Positions 50,122-58,792 of a DNA stretch of 64,000 nt are shown here, piece after piece (positions within the stretch are counted from its first letter, which is position 1; each line of letters starts with the position of its first letter). Source of the stretch: CANMIH01 sp049116335 (GTDB lineage Bacteria; Pseudomonadota; Alphaproteobacteria; Rhodobacterales; Rhodobacteraceae); assembly GCA_049116335.1 (NCBI GenBank), contig JAGDYZ010000012.1, positions 124,001-188,000 of the forward strand, read 5' to 3'. Below the pieces are notes generated by a model. That model had not been told where the DNA came from and did no database searches. It saw nothing but the letters and a program-made list of their open reading frames with translations. Position numbers and translations under genes: made by a program.

Positions 50122-52257
50122 TTAAGCGGCGCCGCGCGCTTCGCGGATCAGATCCAGAATGTTTTCTGCTGCCTCTGGAATGTTGGTGCCCGGACCAAAG
50201 ATCGCTTTGACCCCTGCCTCTTTCAGGAACTCATAGTCCTGCTGCGGAATGACACCGCCACAGATAACCAGAATGTCACCTGCGCCCTGCGCCTTCAGCT
50301 CTTTGATCAACTGCGGGGCCAGCGTTTTGTGACCCGCCGCCTGTGAGCTGATGCCGATGACGTGCACGTCATTGTCGATGGCATCCTGCGCAGCTTCATC
50401 CGGGGTCTGGAACAGCGGCCCTACATCCACGTCAAAGCCGATATCGGCAAAGGCGGTGGCAATCACCTTGGCGCCACGGTCATGACCGTCCTGCCCCATC
50501 TTGACCACCAACATACGCGGACGACGGCCTTCATCTTCGGCAAATTTCTCAACCGAGGCCTGAATTTTCGCAAAGCCTTCGTCACCTTCATAGGCCGCGC
50601 CATACACACCGGCGAGGGTTTTCACCTCTGCGCGGTGACGTCCGAATTCGTCTTCCATCGCCATGCTAATCTCTCCTACCGAGGCACGGGCACGCGCCGC
50701 TTCGACCGCAGCCGCAAGAAGGTTACCACCCTCTTTCGCGCATTTGGTCAGATTGGCCAAGGCCGCCTGACAGGCCGCATCGTCACGGGTGTCACGGATC
50801 TGCTTCAGACGGGCAACCTGTGCCTCACGGACTGCCATGTTGTCGACGTCGAGAATGTCAATTTCGTCTTCTTTCTCAAGACGATACTTGTTCACACCCA
50901 CGATGACCTCGTCGCCACGGTCGATCATAGCCTGACGTCTGGCCGCCGATTCCTCGATGCGCAGTTTGGGCATACCGCTGGCCACAGCCTTGGTCATGCC
51001 ACCCATCTCTTCGACTTCTTCGATGAGTTTCCAGGCCTCTTCCGCCAATTCAGCGGTCAGGCTCTCAACATAGTAAGACCCCGCCAGCGGATCGACCACT
51101 TTGGTCACGCCGGTTTCTTCCTGCAGGATGATCTGTGTGTTGCGCGCAATCCGGGCCGAAAATTCTGTCGGCAACGCGATCGCTTCGTCCAGCGCGTTGG
51201 TGTGCAGCGACTGGGTGCCGCCCAGAACCGCCGACATCGCTTCATAGGCGGTGCGGATCACGTTGTTATAGGGATCTTGCTCCTGAAGGCTTACACCCGA
51301 GGTCTGGCAATGGGTGCGCAGCATCTTCGAGCGGTCCGATTTGGCCCCAAACTCGGTCATGATGCGATGCCACAGCATCCGTGCCGCACGCAGCTTGGCA
51401 GATTCCATGAAGAAATTCATGCCAATGGCAAAGAAGAACGACAGGCGGCCCGCAAATTTATCGACATCCATCCCGGCGTTGATCGCGGCACGGACATACT
51501 CGCGCCCATCGGCCAGCGTATAGGCAAGCTCTTGGACGAGGTTCGCACCCGCCTCTTGCATGTGATAGCCGGAAATCGAAATCGAGTTGAACTTTGGCAT
51601 CTCGTTCGACGTGTATTCGATGATGTCCGAAATGATCCGCATCGACGGCTCGGGCGGGTAGATATAGGTGTTGCGCACCATGAACTCTTTCAGAATGTCG
51701 TTCTGAATGGTGCCTGCAAGCAGCGCTTTGTCATGGCCCTGCTCTTCGCCCGCCACGATGAAGTTCGCCAGAATCGGGATAACGGCGCCGTTCATGGTCA
51801 TCGAAACCGAGACCTTGTCGAGCGGAATGCCGTCAAACAGGATTTTCATATCCTCAACGCTATCGATGGCCACACCGGCCTTGCCGACGTCCCCAACCAC
51901 GCGGGGATGGTCGCTGTCATATCCTCGGTGCGTGGCCAGATCGAAGGCCACCGAGACCCCCTGCTGACCAGCGGCTAGGTTTTTGCGATAAAATGCGTTG
52001 GATTCTTCGGCGGTGGAAAAGCCCGCATATTGGCGGATGGTCCAGGGGCGTCCCGCGTACATGGTGGCTTTGACGCCGCGGGTGAAGGGGCCAAACCCTG
52101 GAAGCTCACCCATCTGCGGCAGATCGGCAGTATCTTCTGCCGTATACATCGGCTTGACGGCGATGCCCTCAAGCGTATCCCAGGTCAGATCGTCAAGCGG
52201 ACGACCGCGCAGCTCTTTCTCAGCCAGATCGCGCCAGTTTTTCGGCAGATCGCTCAT
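50122..52257 (-). CDS. mcm: Methylmalonyl-CoA mutase
   Basis: A 711-residue single-chain mutase. It converts (R)-methylmalonyl-CoA to succinyl-CoA with adenosylcobalamin. The N-terminal TIM barrel has TIRQYAGFSTAEESN, and the C-terminal B12 domain has the base-off signature GQDGHDRG (His592), with SSQAAGHKTLAPQL and CGGVIPQQDY. AGAGGA lies seven bases before the ATG at 52257; the ATG at 52263 is too close to it. The start lies inside the upstream sulfotransferase-like gene. Works after PccAB; no epimerase or MeaB gene is in the window. Confidence 0.97.
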   Translation of the reverse strand: MSDLPKNWRDLAEKELRGRPLDDLTWDTLEGIAVKPMYTAEDTADLPQMGELPGFGPFTRGVKATMYAGRPWTIRQYAGFSTAEESNAFYRKNLAAGQQGVSVAFDLATHRGYDSDHPRVVGDVGKAGVAIDSVEDMKILFDGIPLDKVSVSMTMNGAVIPILANFIVAGEEQGHDKALLAGTIQNDILKEFMVRNTYIYPPEPSMRIISDIIEYTSNEMPKFNSISISGYHMQEAGANLVQELAYTLADGREYVRAAINAGMDVDKFAGRLSFFFAIGMNFFMESAKLRAARMLWHRIMTEFGAKSDRSKMLRTHCQTSGVSLQEQDPYNNVIRTAYEAMSAVLGGTQSLHTNALDEAIALPTEFSARIARNTQIILQEETGVTKVVDPLAGSYYVESLTAELAEEAWKLIEEVEEMGGMTKAVASGMPKLRIEESAARRQAMIDRGDEVIVGVNKYRLEKEDEIDILDVDNMAVREAQVARLKQIRDTRDDAACQAALANLTKCAKEGGNLLAAAVEAARARASVGEISMAMEDEFGRHRAEVKTLAGVYGAAYEGDEGFAKIQASVEKFAEDEGRRPRMLVVKMGQDGHDRGAKVIATAFADIGFDVDVGPLFQTPDEAAQDAIDNDVHVIGISSQAAGHKTLAPQLIKELKAQGAGDILVICGGVIPQQDYEFLKEAGVKAIFGPGTNIPEAAENILDLIREARGAA

Positions 52258-53155
52258 CTTCATGTCCTCTTTGTTGCTGACCCGCCGCCAGATTGTCTTC
52301 TGGTCTTGCGGGGTCGGGCTCTTCTCTGAATTTCGCCAGACCTTCCGCGCCGGCCTGTAGCCAAAACAGATCATCGGCATAGGTTTCGCGCATTGCGGCG
52401 GTCTGAGTGTCGTTAAATGGGGTCCAGCGGCCTTCGCCGGTGGGGAAGTCACTTACATCTTCCCCACGGCGCTCGAGACTGCGACACAGCTGGGTCTTGT
52501 CCGGTCCACGGTTGTACCAGAAATCTGTGCTAGACGCGGCGGGGGCATCGTCGCGGCCCAGCGCCAGTTCGGCCACACGATCCGGGCGCCCGCCAAAGCG
52601 TTCGAAAGGCACCACAATCAGCTCTGCCTCGGGACAGGCACAGGCGATATCTGCGATGACGTGGCGCCAGCTGCGCGGATGGCGGGCAATGGCATCGAGC
52701 GACAAGAGATCGGGCATGGGTTCACCGCGCGGGATCAGCGACCCCATCGCAGAACACCACCAGTGATCAATAGACCTGATCTGCAAAATGATGCGCCGCA
52801 CCGGATGGAACGCATGACAGATCCGCGCCATACGCTCTCCCGCATCCGAATACAGCGACCCACGGCGATAGTTGACCCGCGCGCTGCCCATCATGTTTTC
52901 GTCGCTGACCAGAACAACCTCACTCTGGCCCCGGCGCGCACTGGCCAGGTTCATCTGCACCCGCCCCGCCGACCGTCGCGCGTCATAGGCATTGCGCGGA
53001 CGATCCGCCACGCCGGTCAAAAGCCCTTTGCGCGTGCGGCTAGGCCCCCAGTAGGCAACCCGATTTTCAAGAAGATATGGGCGGTGCGCCATCAAATAGG
53101 CCTGAAAGCTGCTGGTGGCGGTGCGATGTGCACCCAGATGCAGGATCGTTTCCAT
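52220..53155 (-). CDS. Sulfotransferase-like protein
   Basis: A 311-residue protein. METILHLGAHRTATSSFQAY has the N-terminal phosphate-binding loop of PAPS-dependent sulfotransferases, and the body has further sulfotransferase-like features (LQIRSIDHWWCSAMGSLIPR, VVPFERFGG). The 3'-phosphate motif is not clear, so activity is uncertain. It is cytosolic and ends 38 bases inside mcm, so it is read with mcm; there is no obvious metabolic link. Frames open upstream of 53155 belong to other genes. Confidence 0.75.
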   Translation of the reverse strand: METILHLGAHRTATSSFQAYLMAHRPYLLENRVAYWGPSRTRKGLLTGVADRPRNAYDARRSAGRVQMNLASARRGQSEVVLVSDENMMGSARVNYRRGSLYSDAGERMARICHAFHPVRRIILQIRSIDHWWCSAMGSLIPRGEPMPDLLSLDAIARHPRSWRHVIADIACACPEAELIVVPFERFGGRPDRVAELALGRDDAPAASSTDFWYNRGPDKTQLCRSLERRGEDVSDFPTGEGRWTPFNDTQTAAMRETYADDLFWLQAGAEGLAKFREEPDPARPEDNLAAGQQQRGHEDERSAEKLARSG

Positions 53156-53321
53156 AAGTTTGGTCACCCGGTTGGGCCGGGCACAGCGGATTGGCCCGGC
53201 AATTACAGTTTGACCGTAATCTGCGGGATCCCCAGTAAGCATGCCGTTAAACGTAAAATTTTCACCACCATGGGGCCTGCCCCCCTGTGCAGACCGCTCG
53301 CCTGCGCATATATCTTGAGAC

Positions 53322-53759
53322 ATGACACGATATTTGCGTCTGATCCCAATGGTCTTGATGGCCACATTTGTCTCGGTAGTCTCTGCCGCTGAAACCGAAA
53401 CTGATCCCGCACTGATCCAGATCGCCGGGGACAGCACATTGGATGACTGGCTGTGGCTGAAGCGCCCGGTTGTCGTCTTTGCCGACAGCCCCAATGACCC
53501 ACGGTTTGTCGAACAGATGCGCCTGCTGGAAGAGCGGTCTGATGCTCTGATCGCACGCGATGTTGTTGTTCTGACCGACACAGCACCAAAAGAGCGCGGC
53601 GCGATCCGCAAATCCCTGCGACCGCGCGGATTTATGCTCGCGATTTTGGCCAAAGATGGCACCGTGGTCGCCCGCAAGCCCGCGCCTTGGGATGTGCGCG
53701 AGATCTCACGCTCCATCGACAAGCTGCCCTTGCGCCAGCAAGAAGCCCGCGAAAACTGA
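53322..53759 (+). CDS. DUF4174 secreted protein
   Basis: A 145-residue protein with a signal peptide (MTRYLRLIPMVLMATFVSVV) and a thioredoxin-like DUF4174 body: RPVVVFADSPNDPRFVEQMR, then FMLAILAKDGTVVARKPAPW. There is no CxxC active site, so it is probably a non-redox thioredoxin-fold protein. It is divergent from the sulfotransferase-like gene and converges on the lipoprotein gene, ending one base away. Confidence 0.85.
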   Translation: MTRYLRLIPMVLMATFVSVVSAAETETDPALIQIAGDSTLDDWLWLKRPVVVFADSPNDPRFVEQMRLLEERSDALIARDVVVLTDTAPKERGAIRKSLRPRGFMLAILAKDGTVVARKPAPWDVREISRSIDKLPLRQQEAREN

Positions 53760-53760
53760 G

Positions 53761-54279
53761 TTACAGCGAACTGCGCAGGAAGATCGCCAAAAGCTCGGGT
53801 GGATAGATCAACAACAGCGCTTCGCCCGCTGAATCGTAAACCGTCAGCGTCTCGTCTGATGTCAGAATGCGGTAGTAACCGGCCGCAATGCCGTCGGTCA
53901 TGCACCCCGTTGTCGGACCGGTACCCGCCGTCAACATGCCCACACCTTTTTGCAGGTTCTTTGACATCAGGGCCTGAGAAATTTCGTTGGGCGTGGATTG
54001 CTGGGTACGAAAGAACACCGGCTCGCCCTTTTCGATCCGCAAAAGCGCCGTCTCGACCGAGCTGACACGCGGTACAACTGTGCGCACCTCGGCCCGTGCC
54101 ACGTCGAAGACCGCCACGGTACAATTGTGTTTCGATGCGAAATAACGGGTTTCGGCCAGATACAGCCAATCCGCCAGTTCGGCACGCAGCTGATCTTCTT
54201 TGTCGAGCGCACCACAGCCTGGCAAGAGTGCCAAAGGCACTGCCATCATCACCCATCGCAAGATGCGGGCCACCGTCAT
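53761..54279 (-). CDS. Lipoprotein of unknown function (172 aa)
   Basis: A 172-residue protein with signal peptide and lipobox LLPGCG (Cys22), placing it in the outer or inner membrane as a lipoprotein. The body has two further cysteines (ASKHNCTVAVFDVARA and GCMTDGIAAG). The family is not recognised. It is adjacent to pccA (100 nt) on the same strand but after its stop, so it may be read through from pccA. Confidence 0.8.
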   Translation of the reverse strand: MTVARILRWVMMAVPLALLPGCGALDKEDQLRAELADWLYLAETRYFASKHNCTVAVFDVARAEVRTVVPRVSSVETALLRIEKGEPVFFRTQQSTPNEISQALMSKNLQKGVGMLTAGTGPTTGCMTDGIAAGYYRILTSDETLTVYDSAGEALLLIYPPELLAIFLRSSL

Positions 54280-54379
54280 GTTCCGTCCTCACACAGTCCG
54301 TTTGCCCGCCAACCCTAGGTCGGAAAGCTAAACGCAACCTTGCGTGGAACTGATTTGCGGCGGCCCGCGTCATTACAAT

Positions 54380-56425
54380 TTACTCGAATTCCATGATGAC
54401 GTCATCGACGGCAAGGCTATCGCCCGGACCGGCGTTGATCTTGGACACCACCCCTTTGCGCTCGGCACGCAGGATGTTCTCCATTTTCATGGCTTCTACG
54501 GTGCAAAGAGCCTGACCTTCCTGCACTTCTTCGCCCTCTTCCACATCGACCTTGACGATCAGACCCGGCATTGGACACAGCAGCATTTTCGAGGTGTCTG
54601 GTGGCAGTTTCTCGGGCATCAACTGAGCAAGCTCGGCCTGACGCGGGCTACGGACCAGAACCTTCAGATCCGCGCCACGGGTGCGCATGCGGAACCCGTG
54701 TGTGACCTTATCGACTTTGAGCACCAGAGCCGCGCCATCGACGCTCATCCGGGCCAGGCTATCCCCAGGCGTCCAATCGCCTTCGACCCGCATTTCGCTA
54801 CCGTCTGCAAATTTCACAGTCGAACCATCATGATCCGCCGAGATCGAGACATCAAAGCTTTCGCCCTGCAGGGCAACATTCCAGTCGGTGCCGACGCGAC
54901 GTTCGTGGTTGTCCAGACGGCCCGAGACACGGGTGCGACGGATTTCAGCCACACGGTTCATGGCCGCCGCTGCCGCGGCCACCCGGCGCAGCTCGGCCTC
55001 AGGCAAGGTTACACCTTCAAATCCGTCGGGATATTCTTCCGCGATAAAGGCTGTGGTCATCTCACCTGAGATGAATTTCGGATGGTCCATGACCGCCGAT
55101 AGGAACGGCAGGTTGTGGCCGATGCCTTCAACTTCGAAACTGTCCAATGCATCCCGCATCACCTCAATCGCCTGCCCACGGGTCGGCGCCCAGGTACAAA
55201 GTTTGGCGATCATCGGGTCGTAATACATGCTGATCTCGCCGCCTTCGTAGACGCCGGTGTCGTTGCGCACAGCGGTTTCCGCGACTGGGGCATCGCCCTG
55301 CCATTTGCCATTAGACGCCATCAGACCTGCAGCCACCTCGGACGGCGGGCGATAACGGGTCAGGCGGCCAATCGAGGGCAGGAAGTTGCGATAGGGATCT
55401 TCGGCATAGAGGCGGTTTTCAATCGCCCAGCCGTTGATCTGCACATCTTCTTGCTTGATCGACAATGGCTCACCTGCGGCCACACGGATCATCTGTTCTA
55501 CAAGGTCCACGCCGGTGATCAGCTCGGTCACCGGGTGTTCCACCTGCAAACGGGTGTTCATTTCGAGGAAGTAGAAGTTCTTGTCGCCATCCACGATGAA
55601 TTCCACGGTCCCGGCGCTGGCATAGCCCACGGCCTTGGCCAATGCGACCGACTGGTCACCCATGGCTTTGCGTGTCGCTTCGTCAAGGAAGGGCGACGGC
55701 GCCTCTTCGACCACTTTCTGGTTGCGGCGCTGAATCGAGCATTCCCGCTCGTTAAGATAAATGCCGTTGCCATGTGCGTCGCAGAGCACCTGAATTTCAA
55801 TGTGGCGCGGCTGGGTCACGAACTTCTCGATAAAGATCCGGTCGTCACCAAAGCTGTTGGCCGCTTCGTTTTTGGACGACTGAAACCCTTCGCGGGCCTC
55901 TTCATCGTTCCAGGCAATCCGCATGCCTTTACCACCGCCACCAGCGCTGGCTTTGATCATGACCGGATAGCCGACCTCATTTGAGATTCTGACGGCCTCG
56001 TCCGCATCCGCGATCAGACCCATATATCCCGGAACGGTGCTGACGTTTGCATCCTGTGCGATCTTCTTGGAGGTGATCTTATCCCCCATCTTCTCAATCG
56101 CGCCTTTGGGTGGGCCAACAAAGGCTACGCCTTCCGCTTCCAACGCCTCGGCAAATTTGGGATTTTCCGACAAGAACCCATAGCCCGGATGCACGGCCTG
56201 CGCCCCGGTCTGGCGGATCGCGTCCATAATTTTGTCGATCACGATATACGACTGGTTTGCCTGAGGCGGGCCGATGTGAACCGCTTCATCCGCCATCTCT
56301 ACATGCAGCGCCTGTCTGTCCGCATCCGAATAGACCGCAACGGTTTTGATGCCCATTTTGCGCGCGGTCTTGATGACCCGGCAGGCAATCTCGCCACGGT
56401 TGGCGATCAGGATCTTGTCGAACAT
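54380..56425 (-). CDS. pccA: Propionyl-CoA carboxylase alpha subunit (biotin carboxylase and carrier)
   Basis: A 681-residue protein. A biotin carboxylase region at the N-terminus (MFDKILIANRGEIACRVIKT; ATP loop KASAGGGGKGM; NTRLQVEHPVTE) is followed by a linker domain and a C-terminal biotin carrier domain with VEAMKMEN (biotinylated Lys647). With PccB it carboxylates propionyl-CoA to methylmalonyl-CoA. The ATG at 56425 has AAGGGA upstream; the extra in-frame start at 56464 is unsupported. Confidence 0.96.
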   Translation of the reverse strand: MFDKILIANRGEIACRVIKTARKMGIKTVAVYSDADRQALHVEMADEAVHIGPPQANQSYIVIDKIMDAIRQTGAQAVHPGYGFLSENPKFAEALEAEGVAFVGPPKGAIEKMGDKITSKKIAQDANVSTVPGYMGLIADADEAVRISNEVGYPVMIKASAGGGGKGMRIAWNDEEAREGFQSSKNEAANSFGDDRIFIEKFVTQPRHIEIQVLCDAHGNGIYLNERECSIQRRNQKVVEEAPSPFLDEATRKAMGDQSVALAKAVGYASAGTVEFIVDGDKNFYFLEMNTRLQVEHPVTELITGVDLVEQMIRVAAGEPLSIKQEDVQINGWAIENRLYAEDPYRNFLPSIGRLTRYRPPSEVAAGLMASNGKWQGDAPVAETAVRNDTGVYEGGEISMYYDPMIAKLCTWAPTRGQAIEVMRDALDSFEVEGIGHNLPFLSAVMDHPKFISGEMTTAFIAEEYPDGFEGVTLPEAELRRVAAAAAAMNRVAEIRRTRVSGRLDNHERRVGTDWNVALQGESFDVSISADHDGSTVKFADGSEMRVEGDWTPGDSLARMSVDGAALVLKVDKVTHGFRMRTRGADLKVLVRSPRQAELAQLMPEKLPPDTSKMLLCPMPGLIVKVDVEEGEEVQEGQALCTVEAMKMENILRAERKGVVSKINAGPGDSLAVDDVIMEFE

Positions 56426-56488
56426 GTCTGTCCCTTTCTGGTTATCCCTGAGGCGTCGCGGCACGCAGCGTGCGCATCGCCCGAATGC

Positions 56489-56528
56489 AAAAAGACCGCC
56501 CCCGGCCTGTCAGGCCCAAGACGGTCTT
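56489..56528 (-). terminator. Rho-independent terminator of the 67-aa lipoprotein gene
   Basis: AAGACCG pairs with CGGTCTT around an inner GGCC-TGTCA-GGCC hairpin; on the minus strand TTTTT follows. It closes the small gene before pccA. Confidence 0.82.
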
Positions 56529-56556
56529 ACGAACTGTGAAAAAGCGGCTGAGCGGA

Positions 56557-56760
56557 TCAGCAGCGCGATGGATAGCGACGGCAATAGGCGATATTGGCTG
56601 CGGCTCCGACGACAACGCCGGTAACAACGTCCCCATCAACCGATTTTGCGGCCACGCCGCCAACACCGCCACCAATGATAGCCTGCTCTCCAAGATTGTC
56701 ACCGCAGGCAGCCAGCGCAGCGAACGCAAGGACAGCGGCAACTCGGAAACTATTTTGCAT
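56557..56760 (-). CDS. Glycine-zipper-like small lipoprotein (67 aa)
   Basis: MQNSFRVAAVLAFAALAACG has a signal peptide with lipobox LAAC. Then comes a glycine-rich helix (IIGGGVGGVAAKSVDGDVVT, GVVVGAAANIAY), like the glycine-zipper small lipoproteins of the envelope, and a basic CRRYPSRC tail. AAAGGAG lies eight bases before the ATG. A terminator follows, so it is an independent unit upstream of pccA. Confidence 0.82.
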   Translation of the reverse strand: MQNSFRVAAVLAFAALAACGDNLGEQAIIGGGVGGVAAKSVDGDVVTGVVVGAAANIAYCRRYPSRC

Positions 56761-56894
56761 CCTGTCTTCTCCTTTGTGGTGTGACATGTCGATGTCTCTT
56801 GAAACCACGCGGGGAAAACTCGGGTCCATATATTTTTCACCACACCTCTGGTTCCGGCGGGAACTGGCCCATGCGGGCAGCACTGAGAAGCGGT

Positions 56895-56970
56895 AAAAAA
56901 ATGGGGCGGCTGACCAGGGGACAGGTCGCGCCGCCCATAAGGGGAAGGGTTACGATACAAGCAAGATGCG
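56895..56970 (-). ncRNA. Candidate small RNA with strong terminator in the 331-nt gap 56761-57091
   Basis: On the minus strand the gap ends in a long GC-rich stem (56901-56938: ATGGGCGGC and GCCGCCCCAT with inner GACC/GGTC) followed by a seven-base T run, over 150 nt past the preceding stop. Just before it is a pyrimidine stretch CCCTTCCCCTT, which could pair with ribosome-binding sites. No supported gene lies here. It could equally be the late terminator of the 120-residue gene. Confidence 0.35.
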
Positions 56971-57091
56971 CGAACAATCGCAACTTGCCTACGTGTGAGA
57001 TTGGCAAATCCCTGCGGGACTGCAAAGCGCATCACGGGCACGTGGCCCGTTTCGGCACAGGGCCGCGCAATTTGCTGTCCCACCGGCAGGT

Positions 57092-57454
57092 TCATGCCCA
57101 ATCCTCATCATCTTCAAAGGCTTCTGGGAAGGCGATCCGCGCGGCGGTCTCATCAATGACAAGCATTGCCTCATAGCTCGCGGGATCGAAGGGCTCGTCA
57201 TAGGGCAGCACTTCGCGACCGAAGAGCCAGCTCAGGCGCCCCGCATCAAGGTTGCCCCGTTCAAAGGGTTCCGTGCCGAACTGTTCCCACAGCGCCTTCA
57301 TAAAGGCGGTATCTGCCCGACGATCAGGTGGTCTGCGGTCACGGTAGCGTTCACGGCTGGTGATCGGCGTCACCCCTTTGGGGTTCGCGCGACGCACGGT
57401 GAATTGGAAATCTGTTCCAGGCTGACGCCCGGGAAAGCCTCGGTGTTTCAGCAT
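57092..57454 (-). CDS. Conserved small protein of unknown function (120 aa)
   Basis: A 120-residue soluble protein. The N-terminal half is basic (TVRRANPKGVTPITSRERYR and RDRRPPDRRADTAF); the C-terminal half is acidic (FPEAFEDDEDWA at the end). I do not recognise the family, but the strong charge split and location in the pcc cluster suggest a conserved local gene. Start ATG at 57454 has a weak site. It is 137 nt downstream of the hairpin ending the 47-residue gene. Confidence 0.62.
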   Translation of the reverse strand: MLKHRGFPGRQPGTDFQFTVRRANPKGVTPITSRERYRDRRPPDRRADTAFMKALWEQFGTEPFERGNLDAGRLSWLFGREVLPYDEPFDPASYEAMLVIDETAARIAFPEAFEDDEDWA

Positions 57455-57594
57455 ATGCTAGCCTCCGGATTGGTGATGATCCGGTGGGTGGCAGGGGAAG
57501 CCCCCGCATGCAAGCGTTTTACACGAGAGAATGGACGGGATGAGGCCAAAGCACCGCGGTTTCGGGAGGGTGCAGTTGCCGTCCGGGGCCGAAG

Positions 57595-57620
57595 TGAGAC
57601 GGGCAAAACTGCCCGTCTCA
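57595..57620 (-). terminator. Hairpin after the 47-aa lipoprotein gene
   Basis: A perfect 10-bp stem TGAGACGGGC-AAAACT-GCCCGTCTCA, nine bases after the stop, but no T tract on the minus strand. Confidence 0.7.
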
Positions 57621-57628
57621 AAGTTGTA

Positions 57629-57772
57629 TTACTTATACTTGCCGGTATAAACGGGCTCGACACTGATCGGCTCTGGGTCGACCACAACGAACTCTTCTTC
57701 TTGTGCGCCACCGCATGCTGCAACACCTGCAACAACAGCGAACATGGCAAGCAGTTTGATGCTCTTGGACAT
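57629..57772 (-). CDS. Very small lipoprotein (47 aa)
   Basis: Read by eye: MSKSIKLLAMFAVVAGVAAC is a signal peptide with lipobox VAAC (Cys20), followed by GGAQEEEFVVVDPEPISVEP and VYTGKYK. AGGAG lies seven bases before the ATG at 57772. The mature part is short, acidic and repetitive (EPISVEP-type), like small entericidin-like or wall-linked lipoproteins. The hairpin that follows supports it as a real transcript. Confidence 0.75.
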   Translation of the reverse strand: MSKSIKLLAMFAVVAGVAACGGAQEEEFVVVDPEPISVEPVYTGKYK

Positions 57773-57842
57773 CTCTTACTCCTAGTAAAATTGACGAACA
57801 GAATTTGGCCTGTAGACCCCTGCTGCTCGTGCCTCGAGGTAA

Positions 57843-57862
57843 TGATTGCTTGGGTGCAATCA
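57843..57862. repeat. Inverted repeat upstream of the 47-aa lipoprotein gene
   Basis: TGATTGC-TTGGGT-GCAATCA, a perfect 7-6-7 inverted repeat 71-90 nt before the lipoprotein start. A regulator site is likelier than a terminator because no T tract follows. Nothing else is seen in the 214-nt gap 57773-57986. Confidence 0.4.
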
Positions 57863-57986
57863 AAGCCGACCCTAACCGAAGCCTGTGCAAAAGGATATGA
57901 TCTTACGCAGCTGACACTGTTCTGTGACAGGAAAGCCGCAGAAACTTGTCCACATGAGACTCGGGCCGCAACATCTTGTAGTGTCA

Positions 57987-58445
57987 TCAAAATGCCTCCC
58001 AGATACAGAGGCCATTTTCGATGTTGTAACTCTCAAAAAACTGGGTCACATCGGGTGTCATGACACCAAACTCCACCGGAGCTGACATTAATGTCACTAC
58101 GATACGTTCGGGTGCGTTTCCTTCGGCAACAAGCTTTGGCAAGGCGCGTGTTTCACACAGCACTGCCATGTCATCCGCCACCTCCACATACCCACGCCCG
58201 TCCTGACCAATCTCAGGCGCGAGATAGCGCACACGGTAGGTTCCCGGCACACCCTCATCGGCGATGTGGTCAAACATCTCGACTTTCTGGCCGGATGGAA
58301 GATCCACCTGCGCCGCGATCGGTGCTGAGCTGACAAGTAAGGCAAAGCAGAATGACAAGCAGCCCCGACACCCTAGACGGGCTCCTCCCGCCGGGGCTGC
58401 GTCACACCCGGGCGCACCCGGGGATGTATTCCTACGCAAGATCAT
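57987..58445 (-). CDS. DUF6497 secreted protein
   Basis: About 152 residues. The start MILRRNTSPGAPG is followed by a signal-like stretch (CLSFCFALLVSSAPIAAQ) and then VDLPSGQKVEMFDHIADEG, RYLAPEIGQDGRGYVEVADD and IENGLCIWEAF. It resembles the Rhodobacteraceae family DUF6497. GGAG lies nine bases before the ATG at 58445, which overlaps the stop of the next gene upstream (ATGA). Two mature cysteines (LCETRA, GLCIWE) may pair. Confidence 0.72.
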   Translation of the reverse strand: MILRRNTSPGAPGCDAAPAGGARLGCRGCLSFCFALLVSSAPIAAQVDLPSGQKVEMFDHIADEGVPGTYRVRYLAPEIGQDGRGYVEVADDMAVLCETRALPKLVAEGNAPERIVVTLMSAPVEFGVMTPDVTQFFESYNIENGLCIWEAF

Positions 58446-58792
58446 TGGCCGCGCTCCTGCGCCCAGGCCAACCACCTTCTGCGATGTGCGGGACAATCTA
58501 AAAGCGCTTGAATGCGCGCCTCTGTTCCCTTGGGGACAGGGGTGCTTGCAAGCATGCTGCCACCGGCGGTGGCCTGCAAACCGGTCTCCGTTGCGTCAAT
58601 CTGTATCACGGGAGAAAAACCGCGCAACCCTTTTAACAGCCTCCAAAGATCCTGACGGATCTGACGCGCAAGACGACCGCGCCCCATGGTCGGAAACTCG
58701 GCGCTGGCCATCACATCAAACCGCGCGGGCAAGCGCCGCGACAGGGTCAGACGCGCGCCTTCGCGCTTAATATGCCAGGTGTTGCGGCTCAT
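58442..58792 (-). CDS. Conserved small protein of unknown function (116 aa)
   Basis: A 116-residue basic protein, MSRNTWHIKREGARLTLSRR onward, ending RRRWLAWAQERGQ. It lies between the cupin gene and DUF6497 with four-base ATGA overlaps on both sides, so all three are translated from one transcript. I do not recognise the family; it has no signal peptide. Confidence 0.75.
   Translation of the reverse strand: MSRNTWHIKREGARLTLSRRLPARFDVMASAEFPTMGRGRLARQIRQDLWRLLKGLRGFSPVIQIDATETGLQATAGGSMLASTPVPKGTEARIQALLDCPAHRRRWLAWAQERGQ

Noticed and set aside
50362..51978. A 538-codon open frame opposite mcm
   Set aside because: Antisense of a highly conserved gene with no ribosome site or recognisable domain.
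53156..54373. Long upstream part of an open frame continuing from the sulfotransferase-like gene
   Set aside because: It runs antisense through the DUF4174 gene and in another frame through the 172-aa lipoprotein gene. Only the part from 53155 down shows a real protein fold.
56442..57101. A 219-codon open frame on the minus strand covering the small lipoprotein gene in another frame
   Set aside because: It overlaps the well-supported 67-aa lipoprotein gene and two terminators, has no ribosome site of note and resembles no family.
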